64,000 bases of DNA from Aliikangiella coralliicola (GTDB lineage: Bacteria > Pseudomonadota > Gammaproteobacteria > Enterobacterales > Kangiellaceae). Numbering within the stretch: position 1 is the first letter of the stretch; every line of letters begins with the position of its first letter. The notes beneath the pieces were generated by a model that was given only the letters and a program-made list of their open reading frames with translations, had not been told where the DNA came from and did not search any database. This document shows, in pieces, positions 48,301 to 55,615 of the stretch. The position numbers were made by a program, and so were the translations under genes. The stretch lies in NCBI RefSeq assembly GCF_007004725.1, contig NZ_ML660167.1, positions 1-64,000 of the forward strand. The letters run 5' to 3'.

Positions 48301-50013
48301 GGTGACGAAACCCGAATTACTTTTGAGCTAGATTATCCTGAATCAGCGTCAGACTCTTTTCCTGAAGATACCACCGTTGTCTCTCAGGTTCGCTATTTTG
48401 TACCGCAAAATGACGAAGTTGAAATTGAACTCGCCGCACCAAGCGAGCTGAACTTCGCTGCGGCTCAATTTGGCAGTGTGCGTTACCAGGAATTTGAAGT
48501 GCGCAACTTATCCACAGTTTCCACTAACTTGAAGTTTGATCGAAGGCTTACTGAATCTGATGGGCTTGGACGACAAATGGTTTATGGCCCTTTCAGAATT
48601 ACGGCACTGGCAAACGGTAAAGAAGTGCCGGTTGAACAGTTTGGTCTGGGACCAGCCGGTGCTGCTGGTGGTTTCGATCGCATTCGCTTGCGAGCTTATT
48701 ATGAACCCAAACTCACCAGTGACGCGGAACAAATCAGAATGACATTCCTTAGAGTAGACAACAATCAACCGGTTGACAGTTTGCTGCTTAAGGGAAGCGC
48801 GACTGGTTATGCCAATATTTATGACAGTGCAATCACTTTGTCAGAAAATAATCAGGTGTTAACGGAAATTGATTTTGGGAGTTTTGAGTCGAGTGAAATA
48901 CGCAGCTTTAACTTTCAAATCAAAAATAATTCTCACCATCAATTTAACCTGGATGTAAGATACGTTTCGTCATCCGGCTCCGCTAACGGCGCGATAGGAA
49001 CATCTGGCGCCAGCTTCGCATATTATGTTGGTGTAGCCGTTAATTCTCCAGGGGGTTATTTATCTAAGTATGGTATGGCGACACTGCCTGTTACTGTTAT
49101 TGCAGACGGTAAGGGGAACTTCAATGGCAGCTTGCAAATTTTGGCCGGTGGTCAATTGGTGAAGAGCTATCCGGTTAAGGGCAGTGTCGGTCAGTCGAAA
49201 CCTTTCACAGTTTACTATCGAGGTGAGCGCAAATTCTCGGGTGTTGCAGGAGTCGATAATTTCTCACCGCAAACCGTCGAAATTATTACTAATTCGAGAA
49301 GCTCAAGCAAAGGATTTAGTCGAGGCAGAAGTAGTAGCAGTAGTAGCGTGCGTTTCAAGCATCTGAATCAAACTAAAGCGTTGCATCCCATTGGTCCGAT
49401 TGAGGCATTCCCGACGACTAGTGGTGATGGTTATCGATTTACTTACAATGCCTCTTCAAATTATTGGCTGCATACTTATTACCGGCCAATGATTGAAGAT
49501 ACTTTAACCGGTAAACGTTATTCCTTATCCAATATTTACTATCAGATTGATGCAAAACCTTCGGATGAATTAACGGTGCTCAATCTTGAAAAAGGCTGGA
49601 TGGATTTCCGTTATACCGAGTATTACAAGCCACCTCATTCAGCGTCGGATTTAAATTACACACCTGAGTGGACGATTGTATTACGTAATAACACCAATCA
49701 AGCTCAGACTTATTCCCTTGAGTTTCAGGCCGTGGTCGACTATAGCGATTTTGCTCTGATTGAAAACAACGGTGCTTTCATTGTTTCGCAAAACAGCGTG
49801 ATTGTAGCGCCCGGTCAAAGTCGAGAAGTCACGATAAGAAATCATCCTCAGGATTATGGTGATACTTTATCGATACTCAGTATCAAAGAGGGAGGCCGTG
49901 TCCTTAAAACGATTCCGGTAAGAAGTATGCCGTTACCGAATAGTTTGTGTTACGACCCGGATCATCCTCTGTATGAATCTTTGGAACATTGTGACTGGCC
50001 GCTGGCGCACTAA
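42358..50013 (+). CDS. Giant secreted protein with YD/Rhs-like and ASH-like repeats
   Basis: This 2551-residue protein has a signal peptide (1-24, cleavage near SSA). Residues 25-330 are an uncharacterised N-terminal region. About 330-1165 contain Rhs/YD-type sequence (DQFGRKLKFEYEG, DEFGRVLKAGLDG, YNEKGLLEKTTTP). About 1170-1285 look like a fibronectin-III-type domain. From about 1300 to 2260 there are repeated Ig-like ASH (choice-of-anchor-D-like) units, marked by LDFGTLQYGESRAVEISVRN and four similar stretches near 1521, 1645, 2032 and 2170. A Ser-rich patch lies near 2314. There is no Rhs core and no toxin-like tail. It is followed after 38 bases by the Rhs-core gene and probably forms a surface or secreted complex with it. 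Confidence 0.88.
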   Translation: MKFKKYLVLILGVLSLTGAIQSSADEDNINAPMQIFETRSDSIGNITSYSSRISVNDVTGTVKANLPTVGPAAFGLQPVYVTNNRVAELPNEENTESGTTGLIGSKELSGRGTVEIPGNFNGNTRYISLPEGHGSIDDPKRANVGESWWMDYGRLIVQRGILDWSVIPRPGGAVKWSMWSEVALYENGSKTQFSRDLTFMNYPQPQPGDQERINDYGDICSRGALVPNCRPAQLDAHFIDGDFRRITTDSDKAFTKAYYYLSKPNGEIITYAPRVKKTIPSEKPNAEEFDAEAYQNYFAEFYPIEIQRANGQKIFIHYQGETTQEGITYTTTNKIDYVQDQFGRKLKFEYEGQSQYVKYVRLLHGTKSQLLVTFNRSDGQVKQLEDAEYPDTKYTISYVRHGHIDFIETIESDDFERVDVTYKRYAVDRADQNSNVCSGPPNDQSWCDTIFIFKDIYIRAAVVSTQGIDYQYCYFQYGDRNNNGQLDDDEHIRADDRGWDNEIVDWAPFYTMTVSNGTCEDNVLPIEQEGFNENTHAVASAYFIETNLHPRRSMSDMLQGLITSRWELYKGKEKWETWKYRPYIGDWKKRGMAGGNAANGTIFAKAKLQQYRQQIADNTWRQVVTTDPFINVDIWKQPWRIESYLCQKTLGEDTNLFFDSCDKKSRNQLVQYIHEHRNADTLYPSMGDEFDSSIPYVTNLRTKREVFADVNVDQINSGKQVGRLEATYHDLYPIPVSTTRYHTPNDSYTTTYQYHGLDTGCTDTTHFGFLCSETKNGGDKTEFGNYQFGQAGQVKQNDIVLKTAEYNFLGQVTKETSNQVTTAYEYYPENLRLKFKINPYGVFELYEYEDGSCPDDSSGVFSFNRVTNSSTGKVTTSCFDQFKRPVRTHDIVDNSDGQNLAGDVSETEYDPVLGISLTSHDLTSPLGKTTTTKEIDVYGRTTNQTTSFYSESSQTVPETINVSFTYEYDDFELTTTERTQYLDKFVEKISVTDEFGRVLKAGLDGSGSDAVQYTLLGYSRQNALQVTEVNANGNIRTMKHDWMNRLLEETHPELKNIPVKNEYNEKGLLEKTTTPTEVYYYSYNGRNLLEQVEYARPNDPDNKIIIKRFDYDLNRGVLLKTRNGEGLTAEQPSATANPDSSEVSVSFLSFNSLNQPTHILVDIPDLLAPPTGLEVEGFLGRDTESLEVNWSGNNDSYVVEFSKADLPPLVWETSAASLTINASSFTQQLNSQYSHPQAPQEIKDVYNAYQADISGSKFLADNGGYKVRVYGMKGYEPSVPTEYFQLGSGLDDLTLGRAEFDLTSPVEESESDTSTLTYSAEATDNIEVELPVFSGPFEAKFVDTPANKMTLIPGQSVNFSITFHAPAEITSFEEESFFKINGGAYTLPLKVKGTSTEAGLPIISVSGDLDFGTLQYGESRAVEISVRNAGDDALSGNVIVRSLDTENPDTSAITLSTQRFSGLKGDDTQPITVTYSAGPDVNQQLELRFVADNSSVASVTRPIQVNVIPNLNSGTMHVRDTQVDFGQIYEGHKGTERVRVRNSETHSTLYRFDVTLVSHPNDEYAGDQQYFRLQSPPGEQCPPLNYNWQCSVKFEFNAPSTKRVYKALAIFTHGDNPPVQVELTAESVAMAKAVVTDTYGQIPELLNFGLVPTMTTPREIDLKIKNIGSFKLAYRVSSYSYSDDGHNPFKFNPAMGQWWLLNPGDESDIKALFDPDGMYPGTYHGGFKIEECAAGTSNPNNIVTDCEEYRQEIKLPAYGLLNIGTVVEWEDTQPTVFPAGAPGQKVRLPLKLKNLNYPDRADAFPLVVYGKGAFAGRVSTSGGFGCSSYYCLPPSGSYAEDRLYFKVPAIGQQSGEICVAIQTMDEPMTEECQEFTATGVRPVKIATQYYPNETYEVKVNPLRQTSGALQMDNWGVCRPVKIEKPQGSVDIYASVDAPFFLSKFRRHDWEEFPKLPLESRLEVNAGPFTEFHICAGPQASIGDETRITFELDYPESASDSFPEDTTVVSQVRYFVPQNDEVEIELAAPSELNFAAAQFGSVRYQEFEVRNLSTVSTNLKFDRRLTESDGLGRQMVYGPFRITALANGKEVPVEQFGLGPAGAAGGFDRIRLRAYYEPKLTSDAEQIRMTFLRVDNNQPVDSLLLKGSATGYANIYDSAITLSENNQVLTEIDFGSFESSEIRSFNFQIKNNSHHQFNLDVRYVSSSGSANGAIGTSGASFAYYVGVAVNSPGGYLSKYGMATLPVTVIADGKGNFNGSLQILAGGQLVKSYPVKGSVGQSKPFTVYYRGERKFSGVAGVDNFSPQTVEIITNSRSSSKGFSRGRSSSSSSVRFKHLNQTKALHPIGPIEAFPTTSGDGYRFTYNASSNYWLHTYYRPMIEDTLTGKRYSLSNIYYQIDAKPSDELTVLNLEKGWMDFRYTEYYKPPHSASDLNYTPEWTIVLRNNTNQAQTYSLEFQAVVDYSDFALIENNGAFIVSQNSVIVAPGQSREVTIRNHPQDYGDTLSILSIKEGGRVLKTIPVRSMPLPNSLCYDPDHPLYESLEHCDWPLAH

Positions 50014-50051
50014 GCGCTGGCTGATGAGAATTAGCATTGAGGATTTTAGAT

Positions 50052-51809
50052 ATGAATAGCTTAAAGATTTTAATAGCTACATCTGTACTGGCATTGCTTT
50101 CTGGCAATGCCGAGGCCAGACAATTTACCATTAAACTGGACTACGACAATATTGGCCGAGTGGAAAAAGTCACTTACCCTGATGAAAAAGCAGTGGAATA
50201 TCAATATACAACGTCAGGTATTCCCAAGAGGTTAATCTATGAAGGAAAAACTTTAGTTGAACATTCCGTTTTTGATTTAGCAGGAAATATTTATCAAACC
50301 AATTATGCGTCGATTACCGATCAAAATAGTGGTGAAACAATCATCGGTCGACGTTGCGAAGGAAAAGGGTATGACGGACTAGGAAGACTCAAACAGCAAT
50401 CTTTAGAAACAGGGATTTGCGGCAGTTCGTCTGAGAAAACCTATCATGCTTCGAATATGAAATATGACGTTCGCAGTTATTTGAAAAGTGTGGATATAGA
50501 TCGTGCATTTAAGGATGGTCAATTTAAAGGAAACTATACCTATGAATATGGTAAGCAGGGACAGTTGACCAACTACATCATTAGCAAAAATGGCACGGTT
50601 GAAAATGAGATTGAGTATGATTATGACAACCAGGGAAATTTAAAAAGCGCAATGCCTACTCACGGGCAATCGGGTTTACTAGAAGATTTTCAACCAACAG
50701 CAAATGTTCAATATATTGAAAAGTTTTTTCGGGCCGGTTGGCAGTATGATCCAAGTGGTCGGTTAACCGACGATGGAAAGTACCTGTATTTTTATGACAA
50801 AGGTAGTCGTTTGGTTTTGATTCGGGAAAAGTACACCCGAAAAGTTGTCGAACACTATTTATATGATGCTAATGGTATGCGGCTACGAAGTTTTGATGGA
50901 GAAAACGTTTCTTATAGCTTAAGAGACTCTAGTGACAATATTGTTTCTCAAATTGATGTGGATACCGAGGGCTATGTTATGGCTAAACGGAACTATTTGA
51001 CCATGGGCGGTGAAAACTTGGTGACTGCTGAATACTTGGGTGACAATCCGACTGATGAATTTATCACTTATCAGTTTAATGATCGTATGGGTAATCCCGC
51101 TAATAAATGGGATCGTTTTGGCGAAATCAATCAGGAGTTTTCACCTTTTGGTCAACAGCTCGCTAATAATGATATTGACCGTCACCGAGGTGCCTATGGT
51201 TTTACGGGTCATGAAAATGATGAAAAAAATATTTATATGAAGGCGCGTTATTACGATCCGGTTGGTGCTAGGTTTACTAGACCTGATCCGGCTAGGGATT
51301 TTAATTTGTTTAAGCCGATGAGTTATAACTTGTATGAGTATGTTGGGAACAATCCGGTTAATGCATGGGATCCTACGGGATTGGCTGGCCAAGAACAGGA
51401 AAACACTACGCATAAACCTAAACAAGCTGACCTGGAAACATATCAAGTTGATGCTGCAGAAGAGAAAGAATATAACCTAGTAGATAAGGTTAAAGCGTGG
51501 TTTGGTAGAGGGAAGATAGTTGATGATAAAGCGCGAAAAGAAGAAGAAGCTTACATAAAGAAAATGAAAGAGGAAGATCCTGGGTATGATCCTGCCGATG
51601 ATGTCAATTTGACACGTAAAAGAATGTTTAGAAAGTGGGAAGATGGAGCAGATGACACTCTCGTTGAAATAGGAACGACCGCTGGAGGTAAGAAAAAAGT
51701 TAGTGATGTGGCAAAAGAAGTTGGTAAGAAAAATCCAATATTCATCGAGCTAAAAGATAAATTAGTAGAGAAGGCTCAAGAAATGATCGATAAGATATCT
51801 TGGGAATGA
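50052..51809 (+). CDS. Exported Rhs-core protein with a variable C-terminal tail
   Basis: This 585-residue protein begins at ATG 50052 after GAGG, with a signal peptide (SLKILIATSVLALLSGNAEA). YD repeats follow (LDYDNIGRVEKVTYPDEKA, YDPSGRLTDDGKY, YLYDANGMRLRSF). The Rhs-associated core is at about 390-445 (YMKARYYDPVGARF to NPVNAWDPTGL), the point where Rhs proteins cut off their toxin. The last 140 residues are highly charged and unlike known toxin families I can recall, ending EMIDKISWE. The protein is short for an Rhs; the giant neighbour may supply the missing shell. Contact toxin or adhesin are both possible. Confidence 0.88.
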   Translation: MNSLKILIATSVLALLSGNAEARQFTIKLDYDNIGRVEKVTYPDEKAVEYQYTTSGIPKRLIYEGKTLVEHSVFDLAGNIYQTNYASITDQNSGETIIGRRCEGKGYDGLGRLKQQSLETGICGSSSEKTYHASNMKYDVRSYLKSVDIDRAFKDGQFKGNYTYEYGKQGQLTNYIISKNGTVENEIEYDYDNQGNLKSAMPTHGQSGLLEDFQPTANVQYIEKFFRAGWQYDPSGRLTDDGKYLYFYDKGSRLVLIREKYTRKVVEHYLYDANGMRLRSFDGENVSYSLRDSSDNIVSQIDVDTEGYVMAKRNYLTMGGENLVTAEYLGDNPTDEFITYQFNDRMGNPANKWDRFGEINQEFSPFGQQLANNDIDRHRGAYGFTGHENDEKNIYMKARYYDPVGARFTRPDPARDFNLFKPMSYNLYEYVGNNPVNAWDPTGLAGQEQENTTHKPKQADLETYQVDAAEEKEYNLVDKVKAWFGRGKIVDDKARKEEEAYIKKMKEEDPGYDPADDVNLTRKRMFRKWEDGADDTLVEIGTTAGGKKKVSDVAKEVGKKNPIFIELKDKLVEKAQEMIDKISWE

Positions 51810-51832
51810 TGGCTTTGAAAAACGTAGTTCAA

Positions 51833-51968
51833 TAGGTTGGGTTGCAAAGCCTAACATCATTAGTTGATGCAAGATAAAAAACTTAACTTTAGAGTGCTTA
51901 GTGGAGTCACACAAACCAATAACACGAAAGGTAAGGTGAGTTTGTGATGTTGACTAAATCTTTGATAT
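51833..51968. repeat. Degenerate repeat element, copy 1
   Basis: This is a 136-base sequence starting TAGGTTGGGTTG and ending TTTGATAT. It matches 52058-52190 along its length with many substitutions. Its left end is an imperfect inverted pair (GTTGGG / CCTAAC). It lies 24 bases after the Rhs stop. Confidence 0.65.
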
Positions 51969-52057
51969 CTATTGCTGGGTTTCCTTGGCCTAGCCAGCCT
52001 ACGAGAAAAGTAGATGATAAAAGCTCGAATGAGAATTTTAACGCGTGAATAAGCTCG

Positions 52058-52190
52058 TAGGTTGGGTGGTAAAACCCAACAACATTGGTTGATGTAAGAT
52101 AGAAAGCACAACTTCAGAGTGATTGTGAGTCACCCAAATCAATAATATAGAGGAGCATGGAGCTTATGACATTAATTAAAAGTTTGATAT
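52058..52190. repeat. Degenerate repeat element, copy 2, with perfect hairpin
   Basis: This second copy begins TAGGTTGGGTGG. GTTGGG (52061-52066) pairs perfectly with CCCAAC (52075-52080), and CTCGTAGG just upstream is the inverse of CCTACGAG at 51998-52005. Both copies end in sequence resembling the beginning of a small gene (L-I-K-S-L-I type). Confidence 0.65.
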
Positions 52191-52227
52191 TTTTTGATTA
52201 GAAGAATTGGAGGTTAAGCGGTAACCA

Positions 52228-52449
52228 ATGGTCAAATACAGCAAAAGACTAATCGATTACTGGCTCAACGATCCAGATGATTATTATGAGACTATTTACA
52301 TTATCGCTCGAAGTGAAGACTACGAAGAAAGAATTTTATGATGTTCTAAGAAAAATATTTCTTAAGGAGGTTGGCAGAAAGCTCTTTAGCGACGAAGGAG
52401 CAAAAGTATACGAATGCTGTGGGGTGATAAGTGTATTAATAAAGTTTTA
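52228..52449 (+). pseudogene. Frameshifted remnant related to the gene at 56266
   Basis: ATG 52228 opens a 37-residue frame beginning MVKYSKRLIDYWLN, closely matching MVRYSKRFVDSRLN of the intact gene at 56266. The match continues to ...SEDYEERI against ...SKDFDEGL. A single missing base near 52333 then brings a TGA at 52339-52341. In the shifted frame similarity continues (EFYDVLRKIFL against EFYGVGRKIFL) and then diverges to a stop at 52449. GGAGG at 52209-52213 remains as a ribosome site. This is a decayed duplicate of a small array gene. Confidence 0.75.
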
Positions 52450-53346
52450 AGTGGTCAGAATAGTGTAATGAAGCAGGGGGCAGTTTTGAGAAGTTATTTC
52501 AAGGAGTTACTTTTTGATAAGAGAGTATACATCGATAACGTGCAAGAGAAATATGAAAAGATTAAATCCTTTTCCGCTATACGCTCCAACCGGTTATTGG
52601 TGAAGTGCAAGAATCCAGGAATTCATAGCGTAAAGTTTTTGCAGAGTTCCGAAACCATCGAGTTGCAGGTGCCTGGTTTTATATTAAGATTTTTGTATAG
52701 GGTGAATCACTTTGTTTTGAAAGTCTACAAAAGAGACTCGACGTTAAACGGTTCTAGCTATCAAGGTTCCAAGTATCAATACGTAAGGTGCGATCGCGCT
52801 ACGTTTTTTCTTGCAAGAGATTATCTTGCTGAGGTTATCGACATTGCGTTCGCACCAAAACCAACCCGATTAATGCGAACTTATCGGAACCGTCTAGAAT
52901 CGCTGATTACGATTTTCGATGAATCAGCTCAAATAAATAATTTGCAACGAATGATTTATCAACCAGCTAAACAGTTAGATTTTAGTGCGAATGATCAGCG
53001 AGAGTTGGAGCAAATGTACTGGGATAAGGTGATAGATTGTTTAGAAGGTGAGTGTTACTTTTCGGCAATAGACTGGCAAGACCATCCTGATGTAGTGATT
53101 GGTCAACTTAAACGTTTGGGAGCGCGTCACAATAAAGATATTCGTTTGAAAGCCAGCCCACAGATGAAAAAAGATTCGGATGCGCTGCTACTTGAACTTT
53201 CCTTACAAATTGCAACGCTTGAATTGCGTATTGTTGCTTTTTGTCTGGGAGATACAACCCTTGTGATGATTGCGAATAGTCATGAATACAGCAGAGCTAG
53301 GCAAAGGCGATTTGAACTAAGAAGTTTTGGCATGGAAATTTATTAA
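52414..53346 (+). CDS. Array protein, paralog of 54663 (DUF6630-like C-terminus)
   Basis: This 310-residue soluble protein clearly resembles the protein at 54663. RVYIDNVQEKYEKI matches KVYIKDAKKKFDKI, and FDESAQINNLQRMIYQPAKQLDF matches FDESNDIKMLKKLILKSAKQLRF. The last third (AIDWQDHPDVVIGQLKRLG to LGDTTLVMIAN) recalls DUF6630, a domain seen near polymorphic toxin systems. The first ATG lies inside the pseudogene; ATG 52468 fits the paralog's start better. It is a possible immunity-type protein, by position only. Confidence 0.7.
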   Translation: MLWGDKCINKVLSGQNSVMKQGAVLRSYFKELLFDKRVYIDNVQEKYEKIKSFSAIRSNRLLVKCKNPGIHSVKFLQSSETIELQVPGFILRFLYRVNHFVLKVYKRDSTLNGSSYQGSKYQYVRCDRATFFLARDYLAEVIDIAFAPKPTRLMRTYRNRLESLITIFDESAQINNLQRMIYQPAKQLDFSANDQRELEQMYWDKVIDCLEGECYFSAIDWQDHPDVVIGQLKRLGARHNKDIRLKASPQMKKDSDALLLELSLQIATLELRIVAFCLGDTTLVMIANSHEYSRARQRRFELRSFGMEIY

Positions 53347-53489
53347 TAAAGTCATTGGTGTTGCTATTTACTGATGTCGTTGACAGTAGTTTGAGATTTA
53401 TGCTGGTTTTTAACATTAGCAATGCTCGATTCTCTGGTTCTCCGAGGCCGGTATGAAAAAGCTATACTAAAATTAACAGAGAAATAATT

Positions 53490-54035
53490 ATGAACAATCT
53501 ATTCTGTAAAACTAAAATCCTGATCTTACTATTACTTCCTTTGTCAGCATTAGCTTCAGATTGTGAAGTCGAATACCAGAGGCACTTGACCACTGACTTG
53601 GAGTTATCCTATGAAAAATTCGACCAGACAATGGATAATGGCTTTCGTCATCTCGCCAACGCGGGTTGCTATAAGGAAGCTGCAGATCTCATTGAAGCTT
53701 ATATTAAACACAATCAGCTAAACAAAAATTCAATGCGCTGGCACGTTGCACAACTTCGCGCGAGCGCAGGTGAGACGGATAAGGCTATAGCGAGCGCTAA
53801 GCAGTCTCTTCTCGAAAAAGAAGATTTTTCAATAGAACCATTAAGATGGAATGATTATGTGAAAGCAACAATTGCATTTTTGGAAAAAGATAAGCTTGCT
53901 TTGAAACATCACCGAAACAAAGTGGCTGCTGGTCAACATGAATATTTTGGCAATGCGTTAAATTTAAAGTTACTAGACGCTCTTATAAAGCACTTTGATC
54001 AAAGCTATCTTTATGCCACCAGTCGCATTGAATGA
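53490..54035 (+). CDS. Exported TPR-like protein, unknown
   Basis: This 181-residue protein has a signal peptide (KTKILILLLLPLSALA, cleavage before SDCEVEY). The mature part is helical with TPR-like spacing (AGCYKEAADLIEAYIKHN, AGETDKAIASAKQSLLEKE). Two cysteines near the start and in the first repeat may form a disulfide. A TATACT hexamer 22 bases before the ATG is a possible -10 element, so it may have its own promoter. It is the only exported protein in the downstream array. Confidence 0.75.
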   Translation: MNNLFCKTKILILLLLPLSALASDCEVEYQRHLTTDLELSYEKFDQTMDNGFRHLANAGCYKEAADLIEAYIKHNQLNKNSMRWHVAQLRASAGETDKAIASAKQSLLEKEDFSIEPLRWNDYVKATIAFLEKDKLALKHHRNKVAAGQHEYFGNALNLKLLDALIKHFDQSYLYATSRIE

Positions 54036-54049
54036 GAATTTTTTAAGGG

Positions 54050-54068
54050 CCGAGCGAGTTCGGCTCGG
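54050..54068 (+). terminator. Possible terminator
   Basis: CCGAGC pairs with GCTCGG across a 7-base loop, 15 bases after the preceding stop. The following sequence has only short T-runs. Confidence 0.4.
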
Positions 54069-54145
54069 ACTTGTTTAAAGAAAATTCTGGCAATGTGACG
54101 CTGTGATCTTGCCTGGGAAGTAACGGTTAACTAAAAGGAGAGGAA

Positions 54146-54622
54146 ATGCTCAAGTTATATCGAATAACCGATGACAAAAAAGAATACTGGGAGACTTGGA
54201 GTAACGGTGACGGATCTCATACAGTTCACTGGGGAGAACTTGGAACTGAAGGTAATTCGAAATCAGTAAAAGGCTCTTTTTTAAGAAAACCAGAAAAAAT
54301 AATTCAATCAGAAGTCAACGACATGGTTGCAGCTGGTTTTAAGCCAGCAGAAAAAGAAGTTGTTCTTTTTATTGAGTACAAAGTGGATGGACTGGGCACG
54401 CTAGAAGATTTAGAAAAGCGCCACAATCTCCAAAAAAGAATGGACCAGACTTTGGGGTGGGCGGGCCTGGGCCACTGTGACGGCGGAAGCACAGGAAGTG
54501 ACACTATGGAGGTGTGCTGTATCGTGATTGACTTTGAAATAGCGAAGAGCGTGATCGAAAAAGACTTGAGGGAGACAGCGTTTGAGAACTTCACTCGGAT
54601 TTACGATGGTGGTACTGCATAA
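54146..54622 (+). CDS. WGR-domain-like protein
   Basis: This is a 158-residue soluble protein. The N-terminal 65 residues (MLKLYRITDDKKEYWETWSNG through HTVHWGELGTEGNSKSVKGSF) resemble a WGR domain, here with W-G-E-L-G in place of the canonical W-G-R-I-G. The remainder has an alpha-beta pattern with paired cysteines in MEVCCIVIDFEIA. WGR domains bind nucleic acid in PARPs, while stand-alone WGR proteins are common next to toxin genes and lack known function. AGGAGAGG precedes the ATG. It is close to the next gene (40 bases) and likely co-transcribed. Confidence 0.7.
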   Translation: MLKLYRITDDKKEYWETWSNGDGSHTVHWGELGTEGNSKSVKGSFLRKPEKIIQSEVNDMVAAGFKPAEKEVVLFIEYKVDGLGTLEDLEKRHNLQKRMDQTLGWAGLGHCDGGSTGSDTMEVCCIVIDFEIAKSVIEKDLRETAFENFTRIYDGGTA

Positions 54623-54662
54623 TCAGTCAACGAATAAAGGTTGAGGAATTTGAGATTGGAAT

Positions 54663-55517
54663 ATGATGAACTATTTAAAAGGTATGTTTTTCAATAGAAA
54701 AGTATACATTAAAGATGCAAAAAAGAAATTTGATAAAATTAGTTTGCTTCCAGTAGGTTCGACCAATGCCATTCAAGTTAGTGTTAAAAATCCAAAAATC
54801 CATACCGCAAAAGTTTTATTAGATGAGCGAAAGGTTGAGCTGCAAATATCGGATTACACTTTAAATTATTACTACGAAAATGATCGTTTTATGCTTGAGG
54901 TTCATCGCAGGTTTCTCGGGGTGACGGGGTTGAGTTATGAACATGTTTTTTGTGACGGTCAGATGCTATCTAGTGCGAAGGACTATTTGAACGAGGTTGT
55001 TGATATTGTTCTAGCGCCTGCGCCGACTCACCTGTCAGAAAAAGCTCGAAATGATATTGATGCATATATTTCGATTTTTGACGAATCCAATGATATTAAA
55101 ATGTTAAAGAAGTTGATTCTAAAGTCAGCTAAACAACTTCGTTTTAAAGTAAGAGATAGAAATGAACTTGAGCGGAAGTACTGGAACAAAGTTGATGATA
55201 TACTAATGAAGAAAAATTATCATGCGATTGTCGACTGGAAAGAGGAACCTGACAGTGTCCGCGATCACTTGGCTGGACTAAGCCGTCGTCATTTTGACAA
55301 ACCAATTCAGTTAAGTTTTGAGGAAAGGGAAGTCTATGAAATGGACGAGTTATTGTCAGAGTTTTCTGAGCAGATATTCGCTCAAGGATTAGCACTTGTT
55401 TCGTTTTGTACGGGCGATGATTGGATGCTGGTAATGTTGAATACGAACGAAATAGAAAGAGTAAAGACGAGTCGGGAAGAATTGTTAGACCTGGGGATAA
55501 TTTTTTTTGATGAGTGA
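54663..55517 (+). CDS. Array protein, paralog of 52414
   Basis: This 284-residue soluble protein is the shorter of two paralogs in the array. Conserved blocks are KVYIKDAKKKFDKI, VKNPKIHTAKVLL, YLNEVVDIVLAPAPT and SIFDESNDIKMLKKL. A C-terminal block VDWKEEPDSVRDHLAGL to TGDDWMLVMLN is DUF6630-like. There are two adjacent start codons at 54663 and 54666. Duplicated genes in tandem with unrelated small genes between them are typical of immunity arrays (inference). No membrane segment is present. Confidence 0.75.
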   Translation: MMNYLKGMFFNRKVYIKDAKKKFDKISLLPVGSTNAIQVSVKNPKIHTAKVLLDERKVELQISDYTLNYYYENDRFMLEVHRRFLGVTGLSYEHVFCDGQMLSSAKDYLNEVVDIVLAPAPTHLSEKARNDIDAYISIFDESNDIKMLKKLILKSAKQLRFKVRDRNELERKYWNKVDDILMKKNYHAIVDWKEEPDSVRDHLAGLSRRHFDKPIQLSFEEREVYEMDELLSEFSEQIFAQGLALVSFCTGDDWMLVMLNTNEIERVKTSREELLDLGIIFFDE

Positions 55518-55615
55518 GTTCAGAACGGGCGAGATGCAAGAGGGAAACAGGAACATTGAGCCGCTATATTTTGTTGTTTAATTTTACCATCCTTAAATTG
55601 AACTAAAGGTCATTT

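Noticed and set aside
42358-50013. SpvB/TcB toxin component
   Set aside because: The YD-like region is present but the typical SpvB and beta-propeller sequence signatures are not, and the C-terminal half is ASH-like instead.
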